Of a stretch of 64,000 nucleotides of DNA, positions 45,045 to 56,447 are shown piece after piece. Position numbers and translations under genes: made by a program. How positions within the stretch are numbered: the first letter of the stretch is position 1; the number at the start of each line of letters is the position of its first letter. The notes under the pieces were generated by a model. The model was not told the origin of the DNA and did not search any database. It saw only the letters and a list, made by a program, of their open reading frames with translations. The stretch comes from Turnera subulata (lineage: Eukaryota > Streptophyta > Magnoliopsida > Malpighiales > Passifloraceae), in contig JAKUCV010002766.1 in assembly GCA_028386065.3 (NCBI GenBank), positions 1 to 64,000 on the forward strand. Direction: 5' to 3'.

Positions 45045-46197
45045 AATTTCATAATTGGCTAACTAGGGACGGGTTTAACTCAGTTGAGCATTATAGTTAC
45101 ATGCATGCACATTTTTATTGTAATTTTTTGTAATTTGTTGTGTGTGCCGGTATTCAGGCACGGGTAACACCTCGGGAGCTGGAGGATCTGTTTTGGGAAA
45201 AGCTCCACAGGACAATCGTCGTTGAGGTGACTTTATACATCTTTTTATGTCTGTATGCATGAGCTTGTTGGATTGGTCTGTTTGAGTTGCATGCTTGTTT
45301 GCTAACATGCTGTGATCTGTATTGTGTGCCTATGTCTTACTGTTTGCTTTGAGCATGAATTGTTGGATTGTTATGGTGATAACATGTGGTGTGATTTTGG
45401 GTAATTTGTGTGATGTGTTGTGGGTCGGAGACCCGGATATTTGACTGAGATGTGATTACACACAACCCTGTTAAATCACGATTCTTGGCACACATAAACT
45501 CATAACTTGTGAATAAAGATAATGTACAGTAGAAGATAGGCTACTATGTGCTGATGACCGGTTGGTTCGAGTGGGAAGTGATACCCCTCGGGTTTGTATG
45601 CGGGATAGCATGTGATATGCAGATTTGCATATGGGTCTGTAATGACTGGTTCTACCTCCCTCCTTCTACCTCCCCCTTTCTATCTCCCTCTTTCTCTTTG
45701 TCTCTCTCTCTCTCTATGGATATGTTGGGCTTCGTGCCTGGTTTTATTTGGACTTATGCCTGGTTGTCTCATGAGACGGGACCGAGCTCGACGCACACAG
45801 TAGGGGCCCTGAATAATAAATTTTAATAAGAAAAACTTAACACACAACAGATGGAGAATGATGAACTGTTTGCTTGAATGTCTTGGCATGTTAGTACTGG
45901 TTGTTGTATGTTTGCTTACTTGTCTTGTATCTCTTCTTTCCTTTCGGACTTGTTCTGCACACCTACATAATTAGATTTAAACTGCTCACTGAGTAGGCGA
46001 CTCACATAATCGCCAACGTTGTTTTTCAGACTCTTAGTTAGCGTGCAGTCACTATCTACCCTCCCAGATTACGGACGTGGTTATCTCAGCAGGTAGCTGT
46101 GCTTCTCCTCCCGGTTGGATCCATAGGGCCGACTAGCATCCCACATTTTACTTTTGCTTTATTTTTATCTTCATTTTCCGCTGCACTGTATTTTGAT

Positions 46198-46202
46198 GAG
46201 AT
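46198..46202. repeat. Target-site duplication GAGAT of the young Copia-A
   Basis: GAGAT at 46198-46202 and 54794-54798. The 5' LTR of the host element shows the empty site TTTTGATGAGATGACATTTT (38383-38402), with a single GAGAT. Confidence 0.95.
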
Positions 46203-47730
46203 TGTTAGTTATATGCCCAAAAGCCAATCTATGGATGATTGTAGTCATGTATATACTTTGAGGTTATTCCAATAAATATGATTATGAGATAATTGCTTGC
46301 ACATATTTATAACCATAGTTCATATTTGATATATTCTTAAATGTCCCTAGTCGGTTATTATTACGGATGGGTTGTAATAATAAATTAAGACTAGCGTATG
46401 TTGAGATATTGTATGTGATATGAATTCTACATACGGGTACAAGTTAGAGAACTTGTAGACCGGACCGACCCACATAAGAACACTACATGGAACGTTATAT
46501 GTATGTCATTAGTGTTTCTTATAGATGTATTGTCCTTCGACCTGAGATCGTCAAGGTATCCAACATATGAATCATGTACTTTGATATTATTCCTAGTCAT
46601 CTGTAACTGGGTGGACATAAGGGTAATCATTGGGTACATGACGAGTATGTAGTGGGTTTTGATTGATCAAGACGGGATTGGTTCGACCCATATAACGGGT
46701 ATATTATCGGATAGTTTCTTGATAAAGTTAGACTGTTAAATGCATGGCCATGCTCGGATTTGGTGATATGGTGATATCACGGGTATCCGTTTTATACAGT
46801 TAACTCGGGGATCAAGAAACATAGATTAAACATATACGAGATTGGCATATTCCATCTCTCTTGTTTGATCTTGATAATGGGACGAAAGGACGATGACATG
46901 TTCCGAGGCATAGAGAATCAGTACTGATCTTGTCGTTCGGGTAGCAATGATGTGTTGCTAGACGCCGCTCTTTGTTTATAATTGTAAAATGGGATTTTAC
47001 AATTATTGCCGGACGTTACAAGTGCCTACAGGGTCACACACATAGAACCGTTGATTCGAGCAGATGGTTGAACTGTAGTTGGACCATGGTTGGACCGAGT
47101 GTGGTTGGACCGTGGTTGGACCATGGTTGAACCAAGGTCGTTTTTAGGTGGTTGGCTTGCTGAATGTCAGCACAATTGAGCCCCTTTAGTGCTGTGTATT
47201 GTTGATAATGCATTAGTGGAGACAAATTATGTAGTGACATGATGGGTGTGTTGGATGGGCCAATGTGTTTCCCACCATGTCCATTAACTTAATGCATTAT
47301 GTGAGAGGGGTTGGATGCTTGTGTGATCAGATCGTACTCTCCTCCTCCCTACCCTCCTTGCACGTTTTTGCAGACCCAAAAACACACACCTTCCACCTTC
47401 TTCTTCTTTGTGAAAGTAGGAAGAAAAATTACCACAAACACATAGCTCCCGATTTCTGCTGCTAGCACCCAGTCCGGGAGTGCTCGGTAGTTGGATCGTG
47501 TGACGACTCCACCTTGATCACGGTTCGTGTGGATACCGTAGAGGAGCCAGGCCGTTGTCTAGCTCTTGCTGATTCCCTCCAGCTATTAGGTGAAAGACCT
47601 TAATCCTACAGGTACGAAATTTTGTTATACGGTTTTGCTTGCTTCACTTGTGTTCCTTGGTTAAGTTTCCATAGCTTCCGCTGCATATATAGTGCGTATG
47701 AGTGTCATAATCATGTATAGGAAACTTACA
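46203..47730 (+). repeat. 5' LTR of the young Copia-A (1528 bp)
   Basis: TGTTAGTTATATGCCC to GGAAACTTACA. GGTTGGACC-type half sites cluster at about 47065-47140. Unlike the older LTRs I find no TATAAATA box at the matching place, so the promoter may be TATA-less or placed differently. Confidence 0.95.
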
Positions 47731-47731
47731 G

Positions 47732-47743
47732 TGGTAGCGGAGC
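47732..47743 (+). promoter_or_regulatory. Primer-binding site of the young Copia-A
   Basis: TGGTAGCGGAGC, one base after the LTR, is similar to the initiator-Met primer site TGGTATCAGAGC. Confidence 0.85.
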
Positions 47744-49297
47744 CCTCTTGCGAAGCTCTAAACCGTATAAGTGACTTTGAACATGATGTGTTTATCTATT
47801 GTCATTTGATATGCTTAGTTAGTATATGTTACATGCTAAGGTTGATTAGGCATATGTGATATGTTGTTTTCAATTATGTATATGTGATGTACATATTGAT
47901 GTTGGTGTTTGTCAAAAGAGTTTTGACAAAGAGAACTTGATTGGTATGTGATATCAATCAAGGAGTTCTTGGCAGTAAGTCGAAAGAGTTCGACTAGGAA
48001 AAACCTAGTGTCGGTTTGTGTTTTGAATGATTGTAGTTCAAATTCCGCAGGCCCAGAACATCGATGTTGGTAGGACTAACATCGATGTTCATGTGTTGAT
48101 TGGCCTTCGCCGAGCTGAATAAACATCGATGTTGGGTAGACAACATCGATGTTCTAAGAAGGCTGGTGTTTGCAGAATCACTATAACATCGATGTTGTGG
48201 TTTCAACATCGATGTTGACTTGGCAGAACTCTCAAAACATCGATGTTTAAATGTTAAACATCGATGTTATTTGAGCTCGGCCAAATTGATTGAATTTCCA
48301 GAATTCAAATAACATCGATGTTTTAGTAACAACATCGATGTTATTGAGTTCCAGGAGTTCAAAAATCGATGTTGTGAATAAACATCGATGTTAAAATGCT
48401 ACTGCCAAAACTTGAACTTTTCAGAATCTCAACAACATCGATGTTGTAATATCCAACATCGATGTTATTGAGCTACTGCCAAAATCTTGAACTTTCAACT
48501 TACTCAAAACATCGATGTTGAAAAGTTGAACATCGATGTTATTGAGCTACTGCCAAATAGTTTGGAATTCAAGTTACTCAAAACATCGATGTTGAAATGT
48601 TGAACATCGATGTTCTTGAGGCTCGGCGAAATAGTTGGGAGAATCAGATTCTCAAAACATCGACGTAATAGCGGGACCGCCGTGCTACCTCTGCGTAGTG
48701 GCTTATATTGCATACGATGCATTGTTATTGTATATGAGATATATAATTTGTAACTTACATGACATCAATGTATGATTTATCAAGAATATATGCATGAGTT
48801 GTATGAACATATATTGATGAAATATTAAGTTCTTAGTTGCCTTCCATGATAAGCACTTATCAAGCTTAAGATCAACAATTGGTAGGTTTTTGCCAAAGCA
48901 AGGTGCCATTGTTTATCCTAAGAAGGTGCGAGTGGATAATTGTAATATCTCGATTGCTTATTGTGGGTGTGGACTTAACTAGGTTATCTTAATAGGATTA
49001 AGGACCTAGAGGCAAGGGTTGAGCAATGTCTATAAGATATACTTGGACAAGGTGTTGTTCAGTCAACTATCCAAGAGTTACATAGAGATGTAATTGATAA
49101 GAGTTGTCTACCTAAATAGCTATGATGTAGGTGATCAGCCAAAGCTGACTTATGTTGTAGTGAAATATGGATCTTGGCCTACTTGTTGTCTTTTTATTGA
49201 TTCATAGTAGGAGCATCATTTAATTAAATCCCTTGTTAAATGATTTATGTATGCATGACTCTTATTTGTGTGAGTTGATCTTTGTTGTAGAATTACC
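47744..49297 (+). other. Untranslated leader of the young Copia-A (about 1.55 kb)
   Basis: Long noncoding region between primer site and gag ATG. It contains the palindrome array (48058-48667), then AT-rich DNA matching 11104-11670 in reverse. No ORF of note. Copia leaders carry RNA packaging and dimerisation signals, which might involve the array (inference). Confidence 0.88.
48058..48667. repeat. Array of paired AACATCGATGTT palindromes (young copy)
   Basis: Nine pairs plus a final half unit (ACATCGACGT). Start-to-start spacing within pairs is 20-21 bp. Pair-to-pair distance is about 60-85 bp, and at about 48430-48620 the whole block including ATTGAGCTACTGCCAAA repeats as an 80-85 bp unit. 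The 12-mer is strictly kept while the 8-9 bp between partners vary freely. One unit is shortened at about 48361 (AAAATCGATGTT). Confidence 0.95.
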
Positions 49298-52200
49298 ATG
49301 GCACAAAACACAGGTACATTGTCATTGCGATCTATCCTTGAGAAGGAGAAACTTAATGGGAACAATCTCCTAAAGTGGTATCGCAATCTGAGGATCATCC
49401 TCAGACAAGAAAAGAAACTGTATGTCCTCGAAGGGCCTGTTCCTAATGAACCGGCGCCTAATGCACCAAGGGCAGAAAGAGATGCTTACAAAAAGCATCT
49501 TGATGATGCAGTGGGTGTTGCATGCTTCATGCTTATGGCCATGGAATCTAAAATTCAGAAACAACATGAGCTAATGGGGGCGTTTGATATGATCGAACAC
49601 CTCAAAATGCTCTTTGAGGAGCAAGCTAGGCATGAGAGGTATGAGACCTCTAAAGCATTATTCCAATGCAGAATGGTTGAATCATCACCCGTTAGACCTC
49701 ATGTGCTGAAAATGATCGGATACATTGAAAGCCTTGAGGGTCTAGGGTTTCCTTTGCAAAAGGAATTGGCTGTAGACCTTGTCTTGCAATCGTTGCCGGA
49801 CAGCTACAACCAATTTGTCATGAACTTCAACATGAACCATCTTGACAAGTCCTTGTCCGAGTTGCTCAATATGTTGGGAACATCTGAGCAACAAATGAGG
49901 ACAAATAAATCCAACATATTGATGATTGGTAAAGGCAAAGGAAAGGGTAAGGCAAAGTTCAACAAGAAGAAGAAGGGTGCCAAAAGGTTTGGCGCTTGTG
50001 CTTCTCCTTGTGATCATGTGCTTAAACCCAAGGGTGGAGTTGCAAAGGATGGACATTGTTTCCATTGCAACAAACCTGGCCATTGGAAGCGCAACTGCCC
50101 TGTTTACCTTGAAGAGGTAAAGAGGAACAAGAAGGGAAGTGAGACTTCTACTTCAGGTATTTTCGTTATAGAAGCTAATATTTCTACTTCTGCATCATGG
50201 GTATTAGATACCGGATGTGGTTCTCACATTTGTGTAAATGTGCAGGAACTAAGAAAGAGTAGAAGATTGGCAAAGGGTGAGATAGACCTGCGTGTCGGAA
50301 ATGGAGCAAGAGTTGATGCATTAGCCGTAGGGACTTATTTTCTATCTTTACCTAGTGGCTTGGTTTTGGAACTTGATGATTGTTATTTTGTACCTTCCAT
50401 AAGCAGAAATTTGATTTCTGTATCTTGTTTGGACAAGAGAGGATTTTCATTTGTAATAAAGAACAAAGGTTGTTCAATTTATTTCAATGAAGTATATTAT
50501 GGTGGTGCGAATTTAAGCAATGGATTGTATGTTCTAAACCTTGAGATGCCGATCTATAACGTTAATACTAAGAAGGTTAGAATAAACGATTCTAATGAAA
50601 CCTACCTTTGGCATTGTCGTTTAGGCCATATAAACGAAACTCACATTGCGCAACTCCATAGAGATGGATTGCTAGACTCATTTGATTTTGAATCATTTGA
50701 GACATGTGAGTCATCTTTGTTAGGCAAAATGACTAAAACTCCCTTTAAGGGTAAAGGTGAAAGAGCCTCAGACTTATTAAGTCTCATACATACTGATGTA
50801 TGCGGACCAATGTCTACACAAGCTAGAGGTGGTTTTCAATACTTCATTACGTTTACTGAAGACTTCAGTAGATACGACTATGTGTATCTAATGAGACACA
50901 AGTCGGAATCCTTTGAAAAGTTCAAAGAATTTAAGAATGAAGTATAGAATCAACTCGGGAAAAGTATTAAGATACTTCGATCAGATCGAGGTGGTGAATA
51001 CCTAAACCGAGATTTCCTTGACTATCTAAAGGGTTGTGGTATAGTATCACAACTCACTCCACCGGGTACGCCTCAATGGAATGGTGTATCCGAAAGGAGG
51101 AACAGAACCTTGTTGGACATGGTTCGTTCGATGATGAGTCAAGCTGACCTTCCTTCCTTCTTTTGGGGACATGCACTATTGAGTGCTGCTTTTACACTTA
51201 ACCGTGTTCCGTCTAAATCAGTCGAAAAGACGCCATATGAGATATGGACTGGGAAGCGTCCCAGTTTGTCTTTTGTGAGGATTTGGGGATGTGAGGCTTA
51301 CGTAAGACGTGAAGCTTCGGATAAACTTGGCCCAAAATCCGAGAAGTGCCTATTTGTAGGTTACCCTAAGGAAACTAAAGGGTATAACTTCTGTAGTCCC
51401 ACCGATCACAAAGTGTTTGTTGCTCGAACTACGTTTTTCTTAGAAAGAGAATTTATTTCTAGAGGAATCAGTGGGAGGAAAATAGAACTTGAAGAAGTTC
51501 GAGGTCTAGAGACTGAGATGGAACCAGAACAGAAACCACAAGGTGTTGTGGACGAGAATCCTGTTTCTGAAACACACGGACCACGTAGGTCGGATAGGAT
51601 TCGGCATGAGCCCGAGAGATATGGATTTCTCGTGACTCATACCGGTGAAGTGATGCTCATAGATGATGATGAGCCCACTACCTATCAGCAGGCCGTTACG
51701 GGTCCGGACTCGCAGAAGTGGCTAGAAGCCATGAATTCGGAAATGGAATCCATGTATCAAAACAAGGTATGGACCTTGGTTGATCCACCCGAAGGGGTAA
51801 AACCCATAGGGTGCAAGTGGGTCTTCAAGAAGAAGACCGACATGGATGGTAATGTGATTACCTATAAAGGGCGGTTGGTTGCAAAAGGTTTCAAACAAGT
51901 TCATGGTATAGACTATGATGAAACCTTCTCACCAGTTGCCATGGTTAAATCCATCCGGATTCTTTTGGCTATAGCCGCATACCATGATTATGAAATATGG
52001 CAAATGGATGTCAAAACCGCTTTCCTTAACGGAAATCTTTTAGAGGATGTGTACATGACACAGCCTGAGGGTTTTGTCGATCCAAAGAATGCCAACATGG
52101 TATGCAAGTTGCAAAGGTCTATTTATGGACTTAAGCAAGCTTCAAGGAGTTGGAATCTTCGTTTTAATGATGTAATCAAAGAGTTTGGTTTCATCAAAAA

Positions 52201-53251
52201 TGAAGATGAACCATGTGTTTACAAGAAGGTTAGTGGGAGTACAGTAGTTTTCTTGTTGTTATATGTTGATGACATTCTGCTCATTGGAAATGACATTCCG
52301 ACACTACAGTCTGTAAAGGCTTGGTTAGGAAAGAACTTCTCAATGAAGGACTTAGGAGAAGCTGCCTATGTGTTAGGCATAAAGATCTATAGAGATAGAT
52401 CAAGAAGGCTTCTCGGGCTAAGTCAGAGTACATATATTGACAAAGTGCTAAAAAGGTTTAGCATGGAGAATTCCAAGAAGGGATTCTTACCTATGTCACA
52501 TGGCGTCTCTCTCTCAAAGAGTCAATGTCCTAGTACATCTAAGGAGAGAGAGCAGATGAGTAAGATCCCTTATGCTTCAGCTATAGGATCTATCATGTAC
52601 GCCATGCTATGTACTCGACCAGATGTCGCTTATGCTCTGAGTGTCACGAGCAGGTACCAATCCGATCCCGGTGAGAGTCACTGGACAGCGGTTAAGAACA
52701 TCCTTAAGTACTTGAGAAGGACTAAGGATGCATTCCTGGTTTATGGAAGCGTTGATGAGCTCGTTGTAAAGGGTTACACCGATGCTAGCTTCCAAACCGA
52801 TAGGGATGACTTCAGATCGCAATCAGGATATGTGTTTTGTCTTGGAGGTGGAGCTGTAAGCTGGAAGAGTTCTAAGCAAGAGACAGTTGCAGATTCTACA
52901 ACCGAGGCTGAGTATATTGCAGCTTCAGATGCAGCGAAAGAGGCTGTTTGGATCAAGAAGTTCGTAACTGAACTTGGGGTGGTTCCTAGTATTGAGAGTC
53001 CGATTGAGCTCTATTGTGACAACAATGGAACAATCGCACAAGCTCAAGAACCTAGATTCCACCAAAGATCCAAACATATTCTCCGACGCTATCATCTTAT
53101 TCGAGAGATCATAGATAGAGGCGATGTCAGGCTGTGCAGAGTTCCTTCTGAGAACAATGTAGCAGATCCCTTGACGAAGCCACTCACGCAGCAGAAGCAT
53201 GATGGTCATTGCGCATCCATAGGTATTAGATACATGTATGATTGGCTTTAG
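49298..53251 (+). pseudogene. Copia-A gag-pol polyprotein, one internal stop
   Basis: A single frame of 1317 sense-length codons with one TAG at 50945-50947 (codon 550, where Glu is expected). Gag covers about residues 1-250, with zinc knuckle CFHCNKPGHWKRNC at about 254-267. The protease has WVLDTGCGSH, catalytic Asp about 304. Integrase starts at LWHCRLGH (about 437); the expected CESC of its zinc site reads CESS, losing one Cys. Its core has Asp in IHTDVCGP, Asp in LRSDRGGEYL and Glu in WNGVSERRN. RT has YVDDILLIGND (about 989). RNase H has YTDASFQTDRDD and ADSTTEAEYIA. The gene order PR-IN-RT-RH defines Ty1/copia. ATG 49298 is chosen from gag homology. Without the stop it would be coding-competent in length, but the altered zinc site might still disable integration. 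Confidence 0.94.
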
Positions 53252-53254
53252 TGC

Positions 53255-53264
53255 AAGTGGGAGA
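53255..53264 (+). promoter_or_regulatory. Polypurine tract of the young Copia-A
   Basis: AAGTGGGAGA lies just before the 3' LTR start at 53266 and overlaps no coding sequence (the frame ends at 53251). Confidence 0.9.
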
Positions 53265-53265
53265 T

Positions 53266-54793
53266 TGTTAGTTATATGCCCAAAAGCCAATCTATGGATG
53301 ATTGTAGTCATGTATATACTTTGAGGTTATTCCAATAAATATGATTATGAGATAATTGCTTGCACATATTTATAACCCTAGTTCATATTTGATATATTCT
53401 TAAATGTCCCTAGTCGGTTATTATTATGGATGGGTTGTAATAATAAATTAAGACTAGCGTATGTTGAGATTTTGTATGTGATATGAATTCTACATACGGG
53501 TACAAGTTAGAGAACTTGTAGACCGGACCGACCCACATAAGAACACTACATGGAACGTTATATGTATGTCATTAGTGTTTCTTATAGATGTATTGTCCTT
53601 CGACCTGAGATCGTCAAGGTATCCAACATATGAATCATGTACTTTGATATTATTCCTAGTCATCCGTAACTGGGTGGACATAAGGGTAATCATTGGGTAC
53701 ATGACGAGTATGTAGTGGGTTTTGATTGATCAAGACGGGATTGGTTCGACCCATATAACGGGTATATTATCGGATAATTTCTTGATAAAGTTAGACTGTT
53801 AAATGCATGGCCATGCTCGGATTTGGTGATATGGTGATATCACGGGTATCCGTTCTATACAGTTAACTCGGGGATCAAGAAACATAGATTAAACATATAC
53901 GAGATTGGCATATTCCATGTCTCGTGTTTGATCTTGATAATGGGACGAAAGGACGATGACATGTTCCGAGGCATAGAGAATCAGTACTGATCTTGTCGTT
54001 CGGGTAGCAATGATGTGTTGCTAGACGCCGATCTTTGTTTATAATTGTAAAATGGGATTTTACAATTATTGCCGGACGTTACAAGTGCCTACAGGGTCAC
54101 ACACATAGAACCGTTGATTCGAGCAGATGGTTGAACCATGGTTGGACCGTGGTTGGACCGAGTGTGGTTGGACCGTGGTTGGACCATGGTTGAACCAAGG
54201 TCGTTTTTAGGTGGTTGGCTTGCTGGATGTCAGCATAATTGAGCCCCTTTAGTGCTGTCTATTGTTGATAATGCATTAGTGGAGACACATTATGTAGTGA
54301 CATGATGGGTGTGTTGGATGGGCCAATGTGTTTCCCACCATGTCCATTAACTTAATGCATTATGTGAGAGGGCTTGGATGCTTGTGTGATCAGATCATAC
54401 TCTCCTCCTCCCTACCCTCCTTGCACGTTTTTGCAGACCCAAAAACACACACCTTCCACCTTCTTCTTCTTTGTGAAAGTAGGAAGAAAAATTACCACAA
54501 ACACATAGCTCCCGATTTCTGCTGCTAGCACCCAGTCCGGGAGTGCTCGGTGGTTGGATCGTACGACGACTCCACCTTGATCACGGTTCGTGTGGATACC
54601 GTAGAGGAGCCAGGCCGTTGTCTAGCTCTTGCTGATTCCCTCCAGCTATCAGGTGAAAGACCCTAATCCTACAGGTACGAAATTTTGTTATACGGTTTTG
54701 CTTGCTTCACTTGTGTTCCTTGGTTAAGTTTCCGTAGCTTCCGCTGCATATATAGTGCATATGAGTGTCATAATCACGTATAGGAAACTTACA
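53266..54793 (+). repeat. 3' LTR of the young Copia-A (1528 bp)
   Basis: Same length as the 5' LTR, with substitutions only; one short stretch near 54128-54147 differs at several neighbouring bases (GAACCATGG versus GAACTGTAG). It is followed by the target duplication GAGAT. Confidence 0.95.
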
Positions 54794-54798
54794 GAGAT

Positions 54799-55049
54799 GT
54801 CATTTTGATTTTGATTATTTTATCGGCGGGTTGCCGGGATTTAGTATTGATGATGTATCGGCAGGATGCCGGGTTGATTTGAGGCTTGCTAAGCCGGTTT
54901 GATTATGTTCTTTATGAAATCTCGGGATTTTAAGAATTTCTTTCCAGATAATGTTTTGATATTGGATTTCGTGTCCTGGGATTCAGGGGTATTTTGGTAA
55001 TTTCCTTGTGTTAAGTATTTTATCGCAAAATTGGGACACGGGTGTTTCA
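54799..55049 (+). repeat. 3' LTR of the Tekay element, last part
   Basis: GTCATTTTGATTTTGATTAT to GGGTGTTTCA, matching 38393-38631. The next five bases are the GAATG target duplication. Confidence 0.92.
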
Positions 55050-55054
55050 GAATG

Positions 55055-55389
55055 AGCTGGACGTGCTGAGGCTGTATGCATATGAAAATGCAAAATTGTA
55101 CAAGGAGAGGACGAAGAAGTGGCATGACAGCAGGACACAGCCTCGAAAATTCACAGAAGGAGATCAAGTCCTCCTCTACAACTCTCGCCTGAAGCTTTTC
55201 CCTGGAAAGCTTCGATCAAGATGGTCTGGCCCCTTCACAGTGTCATGTTGTTACCCTCAAGGGGCTGTGGAAATATACAATGAGAAGACACAACCATTCA
55301 AGGTTAACGGGCACAGACTGAAGCTGTTTCACACAAGGACCGATGAGTATCGGGAGACTCAGGTGCTCCATGATCCACCTCCCACCTAG
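55055..55389 (+). pseudogene. Athila-2 integrase C-terminus
   Basis: It continues the integrase cut at 37590: [20 protein letters not shown], then [34 protein letters not shown] and a final KLFHTR segment. The stop at 55387-55389 ends pol. The codon use and decay level match the upstream half. Confidence 0.9.
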
Positions 55390-56447
55390 CAAAGCAAGAT
55401 GGAGTCCAGTTAAAAGACATTAAAGAAGCACACACTTGGGTAACACCAAGTGCGGTAAATTTCCAATTTGCTTTTCATTTGGGTATTTTTGTTATTTTTG
55501 TGTGTTTCTTTTGTTTTTAGTCTGTCAGGTGCTGAAATTTGATGAAAAAGGGAATCACAGAGTCAGAGATCCGTCAAGGAAGTCCTTCTAAACCCTTCTT
55601 GATGATAAGCCTTCACCACTTCCTTGAAAAAATATTTCTTTAGGCTTGCACAGGCTCACACAGACTGAGCATGTGACGAACTTCCACAATACGCTAACAC
55701 CTCATTTGATAATCTCTTGCGTTTAGGGAATCTCTAGAATTAGGGAAGATCCTAACAGGTAGGACTAGGAATAGGTTCTCTACTGAAAAACTTACTCTTG
55801 CACACACTAACTCTAAAACTGAGACAGCATGAGCAACAGGCTCAGCGTGTTGCAACCCTTCTGCCCAGAGCAATAGAGAATATGTAAGTTTTGCCTAAAA
55901 CACGTCATAGCACAACTACCCAGTAGGATTATTCCTTCTCCCATCCACGTGTCATCCATGCCAAAGGATATAACACTTTACCAAAAGGGGGCAATAACTG
56001 ACACTTTGGGCGGCAACGAATCATTACCAGCAGACATAACCCTTCGCATTCCCATCCTCTCAATGTCTCTGAACAGCCGTTAATGCCTATAAATGACAAC
56101 CCCTACCCTTCCCTTCTCTACTTCATCTTCCTCCTCTAGAAATCTACCGCTGCACCCTTCATCCACAACCATCACTCCCAACATCTTCCCCACTCAGACA
56201 TGGCCAACAACAACAACACACCCATTCCTCCACCCTCCTCCTCTAACTCAGATATCATCACCACCATCACCTTCCCTTTTCGTATCACCCGCCCCCTTTT
56301 CCAAACTGTCCATCATCCTCTCCACATCAACCCACCACCACTGCCACCATTCCCCATCCTACCAACATGCCAACTACACCCTAACCTCCCTCTCCTACAC
56401 GAACTCATCACCGCCTTTGCCCAATTATACCCACCTACCACCGCCAC
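55390..56447 (+). other. 3' noncoding part of Athila-2
   Basis: Noncoding DNA with further ACAGGCT-type palindromes at about 55646 and 55830. From 56090 it becomes rich in CCA, CAC and ACC triplets; open frames there (Pro, Thr, Ser, His) are low complexity and I do not accept them as genes, although Athila elements may carry a third ORF in this place. The 3' LTR is missing. Confidence 0.6.

Larger units (their letters stand above)
43475..46202 (+). repeat. 3' LTR of the Tekay element, first part
   Basis: It begins TGTAACGCCCCG and runs to GAGAT at 46202, where Copia-A is inserted. The same LTR family is seen complete and reversed at 60142-63167. It contains a CT-rich tract (43780-43910), a GC-rich segment with codon-like composition (43910-44600), five palindromes of the type GGGCYTARGCCC (44832-45044) and another CT-rich run (45650-45715). 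Including the part at 54799-55049 the length is about 2.98 kb. Confidence 0.88.
46203..54793 (+). mobile_element. Young, almost intact Copia-A element (8591 bp)
   Basis: Complete structure: LTR, primer site, leader with palindrome array, single gag-pol frame, polypurine tract, LTR and 5-bp duplication. Both LTRs are 1528 bp and differ at roughly 25-30 positions by eye (about 2%), so it is the youngest datable insertion here. It gives the reference for the Copia-A fragments at 1-2095 and 6792-13694. One stop in integrase is the main break. Confidence 0.96.
37596..55049 (+). mobile_element. Tekay/Del-like chromovirus (Ty3/gypsy) with nested Copia-A
   Basis: The order is 5' LTR (37596-38631, abnormal), initiator-Met-type primer site, gag, protease, RT, RNase H, integrase with chromodomain, polypurine tract and 3' LTR (43475-46202 plus 54799-55049). 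The 3' LTR is split by the young Copia-A. The two LTRs match over the last roughly 875 bp of the 5' LTR. The element is decayed by frameshifts and stops. Confidence 0.9.
28978..56447 (+). mobile_element. Athila-2: plus-strand Athila-like Ty3/gypsy element, multiply interrupted
   Basis: The order is 5' LTR (28978-31039), Asp-type primer site, leader, gag, protease, RT-RNase H, integrase and 3' noncoding DNA. Insertions in it are solo LTR-C (31166-32436) and the Tekay element (37596-55049, with a Copia-A inside it). Without these the coding frame is nearly continuous. No 3' LTR beginning TGATGCATGTG is found; the element is lost after about 56447, where LTR-E starts. Confidence 0.87.

Noticed and set aside
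48058..48667. CRISPR-like or attachment-site array of AACATCGATGTT
   Set aside because: The units are short palindromes in pairs, spacers are not of constant length, and no integrase or cas context exists. Kept as a regulatory or RNA-structure candidate instead.
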